Positions 47,795 through 56,568 of a DNA stretch of 64,000 bases are shown in pieces (positions within the stretch are counted from its first letter, which is position 1; each line of letters opens with the position of its first letter). This DNA is from Gemmobacter nectariphilus DSM 15620. GTDB lineage: Bacteria > Pseudomonadota > Alphaproteobacteria > Rhodobacterales > Rhodobacteraceae. Both the position numbers and the translations under genes were made by a program. The notes below the pieces were generated by a model. It was given only the letters and a program-made list of their open reading frames with translations, was not told the origin of the DNA and searched no databases. The DNA lies in NCBI RefSeq assembly GCF_000429765.1, contig NZ_AUCM01000005.1, positions 248,001 to 312,000 of the forward strand, written 5' to 3'.

Positions 47795-50686
47795 CTATTC
47801 TGCCGCCGGAAGGATGCGCCGGGCCTGCGCGGCCTGGGCGGCATAGTCCTTTTGCCAGTCCGTCGGGCCGTTCGAGGGGCTGACCTGCACCGCCGTCACC
47901 TTGTATTCCGGGCAGTTGGTCGCCCAGTCCGAATAATCGGTGGTGATGACATTGGCCTGCGTCTCGGGGTGGTGGAAGGTGGTATAGACCACACCGGGGG
48001 CCACGCGGTCGGTCAGGTTCGCCCGCAGGGTGGTTTCGCCCGATCGGCTGGCCAGCCGCACCCAATCGCCGTCACGGATCCCGCGCACCTCGGCATCATG
48101 TGGGTGGATTTCCAGCACGTCCTCGGGGTGCCAGGCTACGTTGTCGGTGCGCCGGGTCTGGGCGCCGACGTTGTATTGCGAGAGGATGCGCCCGGTGGTC
48201 AGCAGCAGCGGATAGCGCGGCCCGGTCTTTTCATCCGTCGCGACATAGTCGGTGCGGATGAACCGGCCCTTGCCGCGCACGAAGCCATCGACATGCATCA
48301 AGGGCGTGCCCTCGGGCGCCGCCGCATTGCAGGGCCATTGCACCGATCCCAGCCGGTCCAGCAGATCATAGGTCACCCCGGCAAAGCTGGGCGTGGTCGC
48401 CGCGATCTCGGCCATGATCTGTGAAGGGTGCGTATACCCCCAACCCGCGCCCATGGCATTGGCCAGCATCTGGGTGACTTCCCAATCGGCAAACCCTGCC
48501 TTGGGCGCCATCACCCGGCGCACCCGGTTGATGCGGCGTTCGGCATTGGTGAAGGTGCCGTCCTTTTCCAGAAAGCTGGATCCGGGCAGGAAGACATGGG
48601 CATAATTCGCCGTCTCGTTCAGGAACAGATCGTGGACGATCACGCAGTCCATCGCCGCCAGACCCGCCGCGACATGGTGGGTGTCGGGGTCGGATTGCAG
48701 GATATCCTCGCCCTGACAGTAAAGGCCGCGGAACGTGCCCTCGACCGCCGCGTCCAGCATGTTGGGGATGCGCAGGCCCGGTTCATGGTCGATGGGAACG
48801 CCCCAGGCGGCCTCGAAGATCGCCCGCACCTCGGGGTGTTTGACATGGCGATAGCCGGGCAATTCGTGCGGGAACGATCCCATGTCGCAACTGCCCTGCA
48901 CGTTGTTCTGCCCGCGCAAGGGGTTCACCCCCACGCCGGGGCGGCCGATATTGCCGGTCAGCATTGCAAGGTTCGCAATGGCAATCACGGTGGTGGACCC
49001 TTGCGAATGCTCGGTCACGCCCAGCCCGTAATAGATCGCCGCATTCCCCCCCGTGGCATAGAGCCGGGCCGCCGCGCGGATTTCGGCTGCGGGAACGCCG
49101 GTGACGGATTCCACCGCCTCGGGGGAATGGCGCGGGTCCGCGATGAATTCGGCATAGTCCAGAAACTCGTTCCAGTCGCAGCGGTTGCGGATGAACCCCT
49201 CATCATGCAGCCCTTCGGTGACGATCACATGCGCCAGCGCCGAGACCACGGCCACATTGGTGCCGGGTGTCAGTGCCAGATGATGGACGGCGCGGTAATG
49301 CGCGCCTTCGACCGTTTCGGTCCGGCGCGGGTCGATGACGATCAGCTTGGCCCCCTGCCGCAGTCGCCGTTTCAGGCGGCTGGCAAAGACCGGATGCGCG
49401 GCCGCCGGATTGGCCCCGATCACCAGCGCCACATCGCAATGATCCACGCTGTCGAAATCCTGCGTGCCCGCGCTGGTGCCATAGGTCTGGCCCAGCCCGT
49501 AGCCGGTCGGCGAATGGCACACCCGCGCGCAGGTATCGGTGTTGTTGTTGCGAAACACCGCGCGGGCCAGCTTTTGCACCAGATAGGTTTCCTCGTTGGT
49601 GCAGCGGCTGGAGGTGATGACCCCGATCGACCGCCGGCCATGGCGTTCCTGAATGGACCGCAGGCGCGTCGCGGCGAAATCCAGCGCCTCGGCCCAGCTG
49701 ACCTCTTGCCACGGGTCGGTGATCGCCTCGCGGATCATCGGCTTCAGGATGCGGTCCTTGTGGGTGGCATAGCCCCAGGCAAAGCGGCCCTTGACGCAGG
49801 AATGGCCGCGGTTGGCCTTGCCCTGTTTCCAGGGCACCATGCGCACCAGCTCCTCGCCGCGCATCTCGGCCTTGAACTGGCAACCGACACCGCAATAGGC
49901 GCAGGTGGTCAGGACCGACCGCTCGGGCGCGCCGATCTGGATCACGGTGTTTTCGGTCAGGGTGGCGGTCGGGCAGGCCTGCACGCAGGCGCCGCAAGAG
50001 ACACAATCCGACGACAGGAAATCCGCCGCCCCGGTGGAGACCCGGCTGTCCCAGCCGCGTCCGTCGATGGTCAGCGCAAAGGTGCCCTGCACCTCTTCGC
50101 AGGCGCGGACACAGCGGTTGCAGACGATGCATTTCGCCGGATCATAGGTGAAATAGGGGTTCGACTGATCCTTGGGCAGCCAGTCCGGGTTCGGCTCGCC
50201 CGAGGTGTTTCGCGCGCGAAAATGTGTTGCCATTTCATTAACTTGCGGCGAGTCATACCGCACCTCGCGCAGGCCGACCGCCCCGGCCATGTCCTGCAGT
50301 TCGCAATCGCCATTGGCCGCGCAGGTCAGGCAATCCAGCGGGTGGTCCGAGATATAGAGCTCCATCACCCCGCGGCGCAGCTGTTTCAGCTTGGCTGTCT
50401 GGGTGTGAACCTTCAGCCCCGCCGCCACCGGGGTTGTGCAACTGGCCGGCGTGCCCGCGCGGCCCTCGATCTCGACAAGGCACAGACGGCACGATCCGAA
50501 GGCCTCAAGGCTGTCGGTCGCGCACAGTTTCGGCACGCTGATGCCGATTTCCGCCGCCGCACGCAGGATGCTGGTGCCTTCGGGCACCGTCACCGCAAAG
50601 CCGTCGATTTCCAGCGTGACCATGGTGGTCGACCGGCTGGCCGGCGTGCCCATGTCGCGATCGGATGGCAGGATGAAATCCTTCAT
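47795..50686 (-). CDS. fdsA: Formate dehydrogenase alpha subunit (Mo, Fe-S)
   Basis: 963 residues, catalytic subunit of NAD-dependent formate dehydrogenase. The N-terminal [2Fe-2S] domain (C-x10-C-x2-C type, GSCRLCLVEIEG) is followed by the His-Cys cluster segment (DHPLDCLTCAANGDCELQD), two [4Fe-4S] ferredoxin motifs (CIVCNRCVRAC, CVSCGACVQAC) and the cluster of the Mo domain (CAYCGVGC). The bis-MGD domain has C390 as metal ligand (ARVCHSPTG), Cys rather than selenocysteine. The ATG overlaps the fdsB stop (ATGA) and is preceded by GGGAGG. Confidence 0.97.
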   Translation of the reverse strand: MKDFILPSDRDMGTPASRSTTMVTLEIDGFAVTVPEGTSILRAAAEIGISVPKLCATDSLEAFGSCRLCLVEIEGRAGTPASCTTPVAAGLKVHTQTAKLKQLRRGVMELYISDHPLDCLTCAANGDCELQDMAGAVGLREVRYDSPQVNEMATHFRARNTSGEPNPDWLPKDQSNPYFTYDPAKCIVCNRCVRACEEVQGTFALTIDGRGWDSRVSTGAADFLSSDCVSCGACVQACPTATLTENTVIQIGAPERSVLTTCAYCGVGCQFKAEMRGEELVRMVPWKQGKANRGHSCVKGRFAWGYATHKDRILKPMIREAITDPWQEVSWAEALDFAATRLRSIQERHGRRSIGVITSSRCTNEETYLVQKLARAVFRNNNTDTCARVCHSPTGYGLGQTYGTSAGTQDFDSVDHCDVALVIGANPAAAHPVFASRLKRRLRQGAKLIVIDPRRTETVEGAHYRAVHHLALTPGTNVAVVSALAHVIVTEGLHDEGFIRNRCDWNEFLDYAEFIADPRHSPEAVESVTGVPAAEIRAAARLYATGGNAAIYYGLGVTEHSQGSTTVIAIANLAMLTGNIGRPGVGVNPLRGQNNVQGSCDMGSFPHELPGYRHVKHPEVRAIFEAAWGVPIDHEPGLRIPNMLDAAVEGTFRGLYCQGEDILQSDPDTHHVAAGLAAMDCVIVHDLFLNETANYAHVFLPGSSFLEKDGTFTNAERRINRVRRVMAPKAGFADWEVTQMLANAMGAGWGYTHPSQIMAEIAATTPSFAGVTYDLLDRLGSVQWPCNAAAPEGTPLMHVDGFVRGKGRFIRTDYVATDEKTGPRYPLLLTTGRILSQYNVGAQTRRTDNVAWHPEDVLEIHPHDAEVRGIRDGDWVRLASRSGETTLRANLTDRVAPGVVYTTFHHPETQANVITTDYSDWATNCPEYKVTAVQVSPSNGPTDWQKDYAAQAAQARRILPAAE

Positions 50687-52209
50687 TCGGCAGCCTCCCG
50701 GTGGGGGATGAAATCGCCCGGAAAATGGGTCAGCGCGGACATCACCGGATAGGGGGTAAAGCCCCCCAGCGCGCACAAGGATCCGGCCTTCATCGTCTCG
50801 CACAGATCGGTCAGCAGCGGGATTGCGGCGGCGTCGCCTTGCGCGATCCGGTCCAGCGTTTCGACACCGCGCACCGCGCCTATCCGGCAAGGGGTGCATT
50901 TGCCACAGCTTTCGATGGCACAGAATTCCATCGCAAAGCGGGCCATCTGCAACATGTCGGTGCGCTCATCGACCACTGTCAGGCCGGCGTGACCGATCAG
51001 CCCGCCGGCCGCGGCGAAATGTTCATAGGTAAAGGGCGTGCCGAACAGCGCAGGCGGGAACCAGGCCCCCAGCGGCCCGCCCACCTGCACCGCCTTGACC
51101 GGCCGGCCCGAGGCCGTGCCGCCGCCGATATCGTTGACGATCTCGCCCAGTGTCAGACCAAAGGCTGCCTCGAACAACCCGCCAAAGCGCACATTCCCCG
51201 CCAGTTGCAGCGCCATGGTCCCGCACGAACGGCCCATGCCGAAATCGCGATAGAACGCGGCCCCCCGATCCAGGATCACCGGCACCGAGGCCAGCGAGAT
51301 CACATTGTTCACCACCGTCGGCCGCCCCAGAAATCCCTGCAGCGCCGGCAATGGCGGCTTGGCGCGCACCACGCCGCGCTTGCCTTCAAGGCTGTTGAGC
51401 AGGCTGGTTTCCTCGCCGCAGACATAGGCCCCGGCGCCAACCCGGACCTCGATGTCGAAGGCATGGGCCGATCCAAGCACCGATGGCCCCAGCACCCCCG
51501 CCGCGCGGGCAATGGCGATGGCGCGGCGCATCTGGTCCACCGCCCCCGGATATTCCGACCGAATATAGACATAGCCCCGGTCGGCCCCGACGGCGATGCC
51601 GGCAATCGCCATGCCCTCGATCAGCGTGAAGGGGTCGCCCTCCATCAGCATCCGGTCGGCAAAGGTGGCGCTGTCGCCCTCGTCGGCATTGCAGACGATG
51701 TATTTCTGCGGCCCCGGCGCATCGTGAACGGTCTGCCACTTGAGGCCGGTGGGAAAGCCCGCCCCGCCCCGGCCCCGCAGGCCCGAGTCGGTGATCTGCC
51801 GCACCACCTGCGCGGGGGGCATTTCCAGCGCGCGGCGCAGGCCCCGCAGGCCGCCGTGCTGTTCGTAATCTGCGATCGACAGCGGGTCGATCACCCCCAC
51901 GCGGGCAAAGGTCAACCGGGTCTGACGGGCCATCCACGGCAGATCGTCCGTCCGCCCCAGCGCCTTGGGGTGCGCGCCGGGCGCATCGAACAGCGCAGGA
52001 ACATCGGCAGGTTCCATCGGCCCAAAGGCAAGCCGGCCCTGATCGGTTTCCAGCTCTACCAGCGGCTCGAGCCAGATCATCCCCCGGCTGCCATTGCGCA
52101 CGATGGCCACGTCCAGCCCGCGCGCCTTTGCTTCGGTGCGGATCGCGTCGGCCACCTCATCGGCGCCCAGTGCGCGGGCGGCAGTATCCATGGGAACATA
52201 GATCCGCAT
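50683..52209 (-). CDS. fdsB: Formate dehydrogenase beta subunit (FMN, NAD)
   Basis: 508 residues, NuoF-like subunit that passes electrons from FdsA to NAD. The N-terminal thioredoxin-like domain is fused to the NuoF part: GLRGRGGAGFPTGLKW (NAD/FMN site), YIVCNADEGDSATFADR, GAYVCGEETSLLNSLEG, and the C-terminal cluster ESCGKCTPCRIG. Its start shares one base with the fdsG stop (TGATG). Its length, longer than NuoF, is typical for FdsB, which carries the extra N-terminal domain. Confidence 0.97.
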   Translation of the reverse strand: MRIYVPMDTAARALGADEVADAIRTEAKARGLDVAIVRNGSRGMIWLEPLVELETDQGRLAFGPMEPADVPALFDAPGAHPKALGRTDDLPWMARQTRLTFARVGVIDPLSIADYEQHGGLRGLRRALEMPPAQVVRQITDSGLRGRGGAGFPTGLKWQTVHDAPGPQKYIVCNADEGDSATFADRMLMEGDPFTLIEGMAIAGIAVGADRGYVYIRSEYPGAVDQMRRAIAIARAAGVLGPSVLGSAHAFDIEVRVGAGAYVCGEETSLLNSLEGKRGVVRAKPPLPALQGFLGRPTVVNNVISLASVPVILDRGAAFYRDFGMGRSCGTMALQLAGNVRFGGLFEAAFGLTLGEIVNDIGGGTASGRPVKAVQVGGPLGAWFPPALFGTPFTYEHFAAAGGLIGHAGLTVVDERTDMLQMARFAMEFCAIESCGKCTPCRIGAVRGVETLDRIAQGDAAAIPLLTDLCETMKAGSLCALGGFTPYPVMSALTHFPGDFIPHREAAE

Positions 52210-52688
52210 CAGTCCAGCCCCGCGACAATCCGGTCCAGCCGGGCGGCATCCAGCCGGGCGACTGGCCGGCCATCCACCATGGCCGCAGGACCGCAAGCGC
52301 ACAGGCCCAGACAGAACACCGGCTCCAGCGTCACGCGGCCATCGGGGGTGGTGCCGTGCCAGTCCAGCCCCAGACGATCGCGCGCATGATCGGCCAGCGC
52401 GGCGCCGCCCACGGCCTGACAGGCCTCGGCCCGGCAGATCCGCAGCACATGGCGCCCGGCCGGCGCCTGCCGGAAGTCATGGTAGAAGCTGACGACGCCA
52501 TGCAGCTCGGCCGCCGGGATCGGCAAGGCCTGCGCGATCTGCGGCAGCACATCGGGGGGGATATGGCCAAAGGCCGCCTGCACATCGTGCAGGATCGGCA
52601 GCAACGGCCCTTCGGCGCCGTGATGGCGCGCGACGATTTCGGCGACCGCGGCCCCGCGCGCGGATGCCGGCTCGGCGTCATGGGTCAT
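52209..52688 (-). CDS. fdsG: Formate dehydrogenase gamma subunit (2Fe-2S)
   Basis: 159 residues, NuoE-like thioredoxin-fold subunit with one [2Fe-2S] cluster, ligated by the Cys of the CRAEAC and CLGLCACG segments. HGVVSFYHDFRQAPAG and LPILHDVQAAFGHIP are family hallmarks. It is the first gene of the fdsGBAD operon. GGGAGAG before ATG 52688 is a good ribosome-binding site. The promoter must lie in the 188-base gap to the divergent SDR gene. Confidence 0.95.
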   Translation of the reverse strand: MTHDAEPASARGAAVAEIVARHHGAEGPLLPILHDVQAAFGHIPPDVLPQIAQALPIPAAELHGVVSFYHDFRQAPAGRHVLRICRAEACQAVGGAALADHARDRLGLDWHGTTPDGRVTLEPVFCLGLCACGPAAMVDGRPVARLDAARLDRIVAGLD

Positions 52689-52876
52689 CTGAACTCTCTC
52701 CCTGACGCCAGCATAGGCGCGCACCCCGCCGCGCGGCAAATCAAAGATCGCGCCAGCCGGCCGCAAAGGCGATGCACCGTGATATGATGACGCGGCCGGG
52801 GCAAAATCCTCACCCCCGCGTCACATGCCGGGTATAGTGAGAAAGCCCCAGACACGACACCACAAGGAGAATGGCC

Positions 52877-53632
52877 ATGGATCTGCGTTTCGACGGCAAG
52901 ACGATCATCGTGACGGGGGCCGGCTCTGGCATCGGCGCCGCGACCGCCGAGGAACTGGCCAGCAGCGGCGCAACCGTGATCGTGGCCGACCTGAACCTTG
53001 CCCATGCCGAAAAGATCGCCGCAGACATCGCGGCCAAGGGGGGGAAGGCCCATGCCGTGACGGTGGATGTCGCCAAGGCCGAAAGCGTCAAGACCATGGT
53101 CGAGACTGCCGTTGCCAGGACCGGCGCGCTGCATGGCATCGTCAACAATGCGGGCATCGGCGGGCCGCAGGCGCCAACGGGCGATTACGACCTGTCGGGC
53201 TGGCAAAAGGTGATCGACATCAACCTGTCGGGCGTCTTTTACGGCATGCGCTTTGCCATCCCCGAGATCGCCAGGGCAGGCGGCGGCGCGGTGGTCAACG
53301 TGGCCTCGATCCTGGGGTCGGTCGGGTTTGCGAATTCGGTCGCCTATGTCAGCGCCAAGCACGGCGTGGTGGGCGCGACCAAGAATGCCGCGCTGGAACA
53401 TGCGGCCGCAGGCGTTCGGGTCAATTCGGTTGGTCCGGGCTTCATCCACACGCCCATGGTCGAAGAGGCGCTTGATGCCGACACGCTGAAGTTTCTGGAA
53501 GGCAAGCACGCCCTCAATCGCCTTGGCCGGGCCAATGAGGTGGCGGCGCTGATCGTGTTCCTGCTTTCGGACCGGGCAAGCTTCATCACCGGATCCTATC
53601 ATCTGGTCGATGGCGGTTATACCGCCCAGTGA
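52877..53632 (+). CDS. SDR-family oxidoreductase
   Basis: 251 residues, classical short-chain dehydrogenase: cofactor motif TGAGSGIG (residues 13-20), NNAG (VNNAGIGG), catalytic Ser in NVASILGS, Y-x3-K in AYVSAKHG, and the C-terminal LVDGGYTAQ. ADLN after the second strand suggests NAD preference. AGGAG is seven bases before ATG 52877; the ATG six bases earlier is too close to it. A TATAGT -10-like box lies at 52833-52838. The substrate is unknown. It is divergent from fdsG and convergent with dgkA. Confidence 0.94.
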   Translation: MDLRFDGKTIIVTGAGSGIGAATAEELASSGATVIVADLNLAHAEKIAADIAAKGGKAHAVTVDVAKAESVKTMVETAVARTGALHGIVNNAGIGGPQAPTGDYDLSGWQKVIDINLSGVFYGMRFAIPEIARAGGGAVVNVASILGSVGFANSVAYVSAKHGVVGATKNAALEHAAAGVRVNSVGPGFIHTPMVEEALDADTLKFLEGKHALNRLGRANEVAALIVFLLSDRASFITGSYHLVDGGYTAQ

Positions 53633-53647
53633 CCCGACCAGTGACCC

Positions 53648-53678
53648 GGGGGCCCGCAGGTCATCCCTGCGGGCCCCC
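53648..53678. terminator. Strong inverted repeat between convergent SDR and dgkA genes
   Basis: Perfect 13-bp stem GGGGGCCCGCAGG and its complement, loop TCATC, in the 51-base gap between two converging genes. No T-run follows on either strand, so it is either a non-canonical bidirectional terminator or a barrier to RNA decay and read-through. Confidence 0.6.
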
Positions 53679-53683
53679 CGTGG

Positions 53684-54082
53684 TTACACCAGCCCGGTCA
53701 CCACCGCACCGACAAAGGCAACATTGGCCAGCACCATCAGACCCACGGCCAGCGAGCCCAGATCCTTGGCCTCTTTCGCCATGCGCGACCAGCCAGGCGA
53801 AAGGTGATCGACCAGAACCTCGATGGCGGTGTTCAGCGCCTCGGTTGCCAGCAGCGCGCAGAACAGCGCGGCAAAGCCCAGCCAATGGCCAACCCCGGCG
53901 CCGGCCCAGATCAGCAGCCCCACCCCCACCGCACCGCCCAGCAGTTCATGCCGCGCGGCGGTTTCGCCCATCAGCCGCCGAAAGCCCGCCAGCGAATAGC
54001 CCGTGGCATCGATCAGGTGCATCAGGCCGCCCCGCGGGGGGACGACCTTGGGCTGAGCGTCGTTATCTTGTGCCTGCGGCAT
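53684..54082 (-). CDS. dgkA: Diacylglycerol kinase
   Basis: 131 residues, small integral membrane kinase (DgkA type) that phosphorylates diacylglycerol to phosphatidic acid. Three membrane helices, the N-terminal amphipathic GYSLAGFRRLMGETAARHE, and the signature EALNTAIEVLVDHLS then KEAKDLGSLAVGL, with the catalytic Glu residues, are present. Its ATG shares one base with the eptA stop (TGATG). The pairing makes sense: EptA leaves diacylglycerol behind when it takes phosphoethanolamine from phosphatidylethanolamine, and DgkA recycles it. Confidence 0.95.
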   Translation of the reverse strand: MPQAQDNDAQPKVVPPRGGLMHLIDATGYSLAGFRRLMGETAARHELLGGAVGVGLLIWAGAGVGHWLGFAALFCALLATEALNTAIEVLVDHLSPGWSRMAKEAKDLGSLAVGLMVLANVAFVGAVVTGLV

Positions 54083-55731
54083 CAGGCCCCCTCCTTGGTC
54101 CGGCACCCTGCCGTCAGATCAAGGCCAGAATCGCGCACCGAGGTGGTGATGTCCAGCAGGCCCAGCACCGTGTGGAACAGGTTGTCATGGCTGACCGGGC
54201 GGTCACCCAGCTTGCTCAGGCAGGCCTGGTCCAGCTTCATCGTGCTGCGGAACGTGTCGCCCAGCCACATGACAAAGGGAACCTTGGTCTGCACTTCGGG
54301 CGCCATGAAGCGGGGGGCGGCGTGCAGGTAAAGCCCGTCCTCGCCCAAAGATTCGCCGTGGTCCGACATGTAGACCATGGCAGGCAGCACCCGATCCGAC
54401 GCCGCCATCATGTCGATGGTCCGCGACAGCACATAATCGGTTTCAAGGATCGTGTTGTCATAGGTGTTCACGATCTGCTCTACCGTGCAGTCCGAAAACT
54501 GCGCCGTGCTGCATTCGGGCTGGAACACCGCCCGCGCCGGCGGATAGCGCAGGTAATAGGCCGGGCCATGGCTGCCGATCATGTGCAGCACCAGCACGGT
54601 GTTGCGCTCCATCGTGGCGATGGTCTTTTCGATCAGCGGCAGGAACGCTTCGTCCGTGCACTCGCCCGTGCAGGCCTCGGGCGAAAGGGTGGCGTCGACA
54701 TGGCTCCAGCCAAGGCGCGCGGCGATGCGCTGATCGCCCGTGTTGTTGTCATACCACGCAACACCCAGCCCGGCATGGCCCAGCACGTCCAGCAGGTTTT
54801 CTTCGCTCAGAAAGCCCATGCGGCTGTATTCGGCCTGCGTGAGGCGCGAGAACATGCAAGGCAGCGAAACCGCGGTCGAGGTGCCGCAGGCCGTCACATC
54901 GCTGAAGTTGATGACACCCCGCTTGCGCAGTTCCGGCGTGGTGTCGCGCGCATAACCATTGAGGCCGAAGTTCTGGGCCCGCGCGGTCTCGCCTGCAAAG
55001 ACGACCAGCAGCACCGGCTTGTCCGCCGCCGCCAGCAGCGGGCCGGGCCGGGCATCGGTGCCCAGCGGGCGGGCAACGGGATCGGCGGTCTTCCACTGCT
55101 CGCGGGCAAAGCGCACGAATGCATTGACCGTGGCGCCCGGCTGATAGGCCGCCATCAGGTCATGCCGCTGGCGCAGGGCGGCGGAAAACGACTTGTAGTC
55201 GGCAAACAGCGCACCGGCCATCAGAGCAAAGGCGATGCCCACGCCTGCCGGCCAGCGCCACAGCTGATGCCACGGCCCCAGCCGCCGCACCCGCGGCCAG
55301 AAGATCAGGGCAGCCGGCACAATGCCCGTCAGCACGATCTGACCGACCGCGCCCCAGGTGATCAGATGCCGCCCTTCGGCCACCGTGGTCTGAAAGACGT
55401 TGCGGATCATCTCGCGGTCGATCAGCACGCCAAAGTTGCGCTCATAGTAATGCGCGCCGGCCGCGATCATCACCAGCAGGGCAGCCGCCGGCTTTTGCAG
55501 CCGCCAGGGGCCAAGCAGTTCCAGCAGCAGCACCGTCAGCGCCCACACGCCCGCCCCGAACAGCACGGGCTGCATCGTCGAGCCGGGGAAGACATGCACG
55601 ACCCGTTCCCAGAACCCGCCGTTCAGGACAAGCATGATATAGCTGGCCACGATCAGGTTCAGGGTTGTCTGCCCGATCATGGGCCGTGGCAGCCGGAACC
55701 CGGCTGGCGGTGTCTTGGTGTCGTCGGTCAT
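54082..55731 (-). CDS. eptA: Phosphoethanolamine-lipid A transferase
   Basis: 549 residues, EptA/MCR family. Five N-terminal membrane helices precede a periplasmic sulfatase-like domain. The zinc and catalytic residues are E248 (FAGETARAQNFG), T286 nucleophile in C282-GTST-AVSLP-C292 (also the first disulfide), H388 (GSHGP), D457-H458 (YMSDHGES) and H470. It adds phosphoethanolamine to lipid A, lowering negative charge and polymyxin binding. It is the first gene of eptA-dgkA. ATG 55731 is chosen; ATG 55740 is an alternative. It diverges from a PmrA/PmrB-like two-component pair. Confidence 0.95.
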   Translation of the reverse strand: MTDDTKTPPAGFRLPRPMIGQTTLNLIVASYIMLVLNGGFWERVVHVFPGSTMQPVLFGAGVWALTVLLLELLGPWRLQKPAAALLVMIAAGAHYYERNFGVLIDREMIRNVFQTTVAEGRHLITWGAVGQIVLTGIVPAALIFWPRVRRLGPWHQLWRWPAGVGIAFALMAGALFADYKSFSAALRQRHDLMAAYQPGATVNAFVRFAREQWKTADPVARPLGTDARPGPLLAAADKPVLLVVFAGETARAQNFGLNGYARDTTPELRKRGVINFSDVTACGTSTAVSLPCMFSRLTQAEYSRMGFLSEENLLDVLGHAGLGVAWYDNNTGDQRIAARLGWSHVDATLSPEACTGECTDEAFLPLIEKTIATMERNTVLVLHMIGSHGPAYYLRYPPARAVFQPECSTAQFSDCTVEQIVNTYDNTILETDYVLSRTIDMMAASDRVLPAMVYMSDHGESLGEDGLYLHAAPRFMAPEVQTKVPFVMWLGDTFRSTMKLDQACLSKLGDRPVSHDNLFHTVLGLLDITTSVRDSGLDLTAGCRTKEGA

Positions 55732-55855
55732 GTGATGCATCCGTTCGGCTGTCGTTGCTGCCCGAACCCGTGGCGATCCGTTGCCGGAATCGGTCCTTCC
55801 GGGCGCCGGTCCTGTTGCGCCCAGATCGCGCCGCCAGCTTGCACCAGCCTTACAG

Positions 55856-55887
55856 CGGGCGACAGGATCGCATTTTTCTGTCGCCCG
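55856..55887. promoter_or_regulatory. Inverted repeat in the eptA / response-regulator divergent region
   Basis: Perfect 10-bp inverted repeat CGGGCGACAG (55856-55865) and CTGTCGCCCG (55878-55887) with a 12-base spacer ending in TTTTT, 27 bases before the response-regulator ATG. It may be an operator for the regulator itself or a leader hairpin. The divergent region is 183 bases; no clear PmrA-type TTAA repeat is seen. Confidence 0.5.
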
Positions 55888-55914
55888 GATGCGGCGGGGG
55901 CGGTATGCAGCACC

Positions 55915-56568
55915 ATGCGCCTGCTTCTGGTCGAAGATGCCCCCGATCTTGCCCGATCTGTCCTGCAATTCCTGCGGGCCGAAGGGCATGCCGTGGATCA
56001 TGCCCCGGATGTGGCGACCGCACTTGCGGCGCTGGACGTTGCGGACTTTGCCTGCGTGGTTCTTGATCTTGGCCTGCCGGATGGCTCGGGGCTTGCGGTG
56101 CTGCGCCACCTGCGCCGCAAGGGGGACCGCACGCCCGTCATCATCGCGACGGCCCTTGACCAGATCAGCGACCGCATTGCGGGGCTGGATGCCGGGGCCG
56201 ACGATTATGTCAGCAAGCCCTATGATCTTCAGGAACTGTCCGCCCGCATCCGCGCCCATGCCCGCCGCGCACAGGGCGTGCCGGAAACGCGCCTGCATGT
56301 CGGCACGCTGGAAATCGACCGGGCCGCCGCGCGGGTCTGGCGCGCTGGGACCGAGATTCGGCTGACCTCGCGCGAATGGGCGCTGCTGGATGCGCTTGTG
56401 GGCGCGCGGGGGCGGGTGCTGGCGAAATCGGCGCTGGAGGATGCGCTCTATGCCTTTGACACCCCGATCGAGGGCAATGCGGTCGAGGTCTATGTCTCGC
56501 GCCTGCGCCAGAAACTGGGCGCCGATGTGATCGAGACCCGCCGCGGGCTTGGGTATATCGTGCCATGA
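55915..56568 (+). CDS. OmpR/PmrA-type response regulator
   Basis: 217 residues. The receiver has acidic pocket E7-D8 (LLVEDAPD), phosphoacceptor D51 (VVLDLGLPDGSG), Thr in VIIATAL and Lys in VSKPYD. The C-terminal OmpR winged helix is complete (LTSREWALLDALVGARGRVL; VEVYVSRLRQKLG; ETRRGLGYIVP). Closest in style to QseB/PmrA. It overlaps its kinase gene by four bases (ATGA) and is divergent from eptA-dgkA, which is therefore its probable target. Confidence 0.95.
   Translation: MRLLLVEDAPDLARSVLQFLRAEGHAVDHAPDVATALAALDVADFACVVLDLGLPDGSGLAVLRHLRRKGDRTPVIIATALDQISDRIAGLDAGADDYVSKPYDLQELSARIRAHARRAQGVPETRLHVGTLEIDRAAARVWRAGTEIRLTSREWALLDALVGARGRVLAKSALEDALYAFDTPIEGNAVEVYVSRLRQKLGADVIETRRGLGYIVP

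Noticed and set aside
53629-55914. Upstream extension of the response-regulator frame across dgkA and eptA
   Set aside because: The regulator begins at ATG 55915 with its conserved N-terminus; the extension lies antisense to two real genes.
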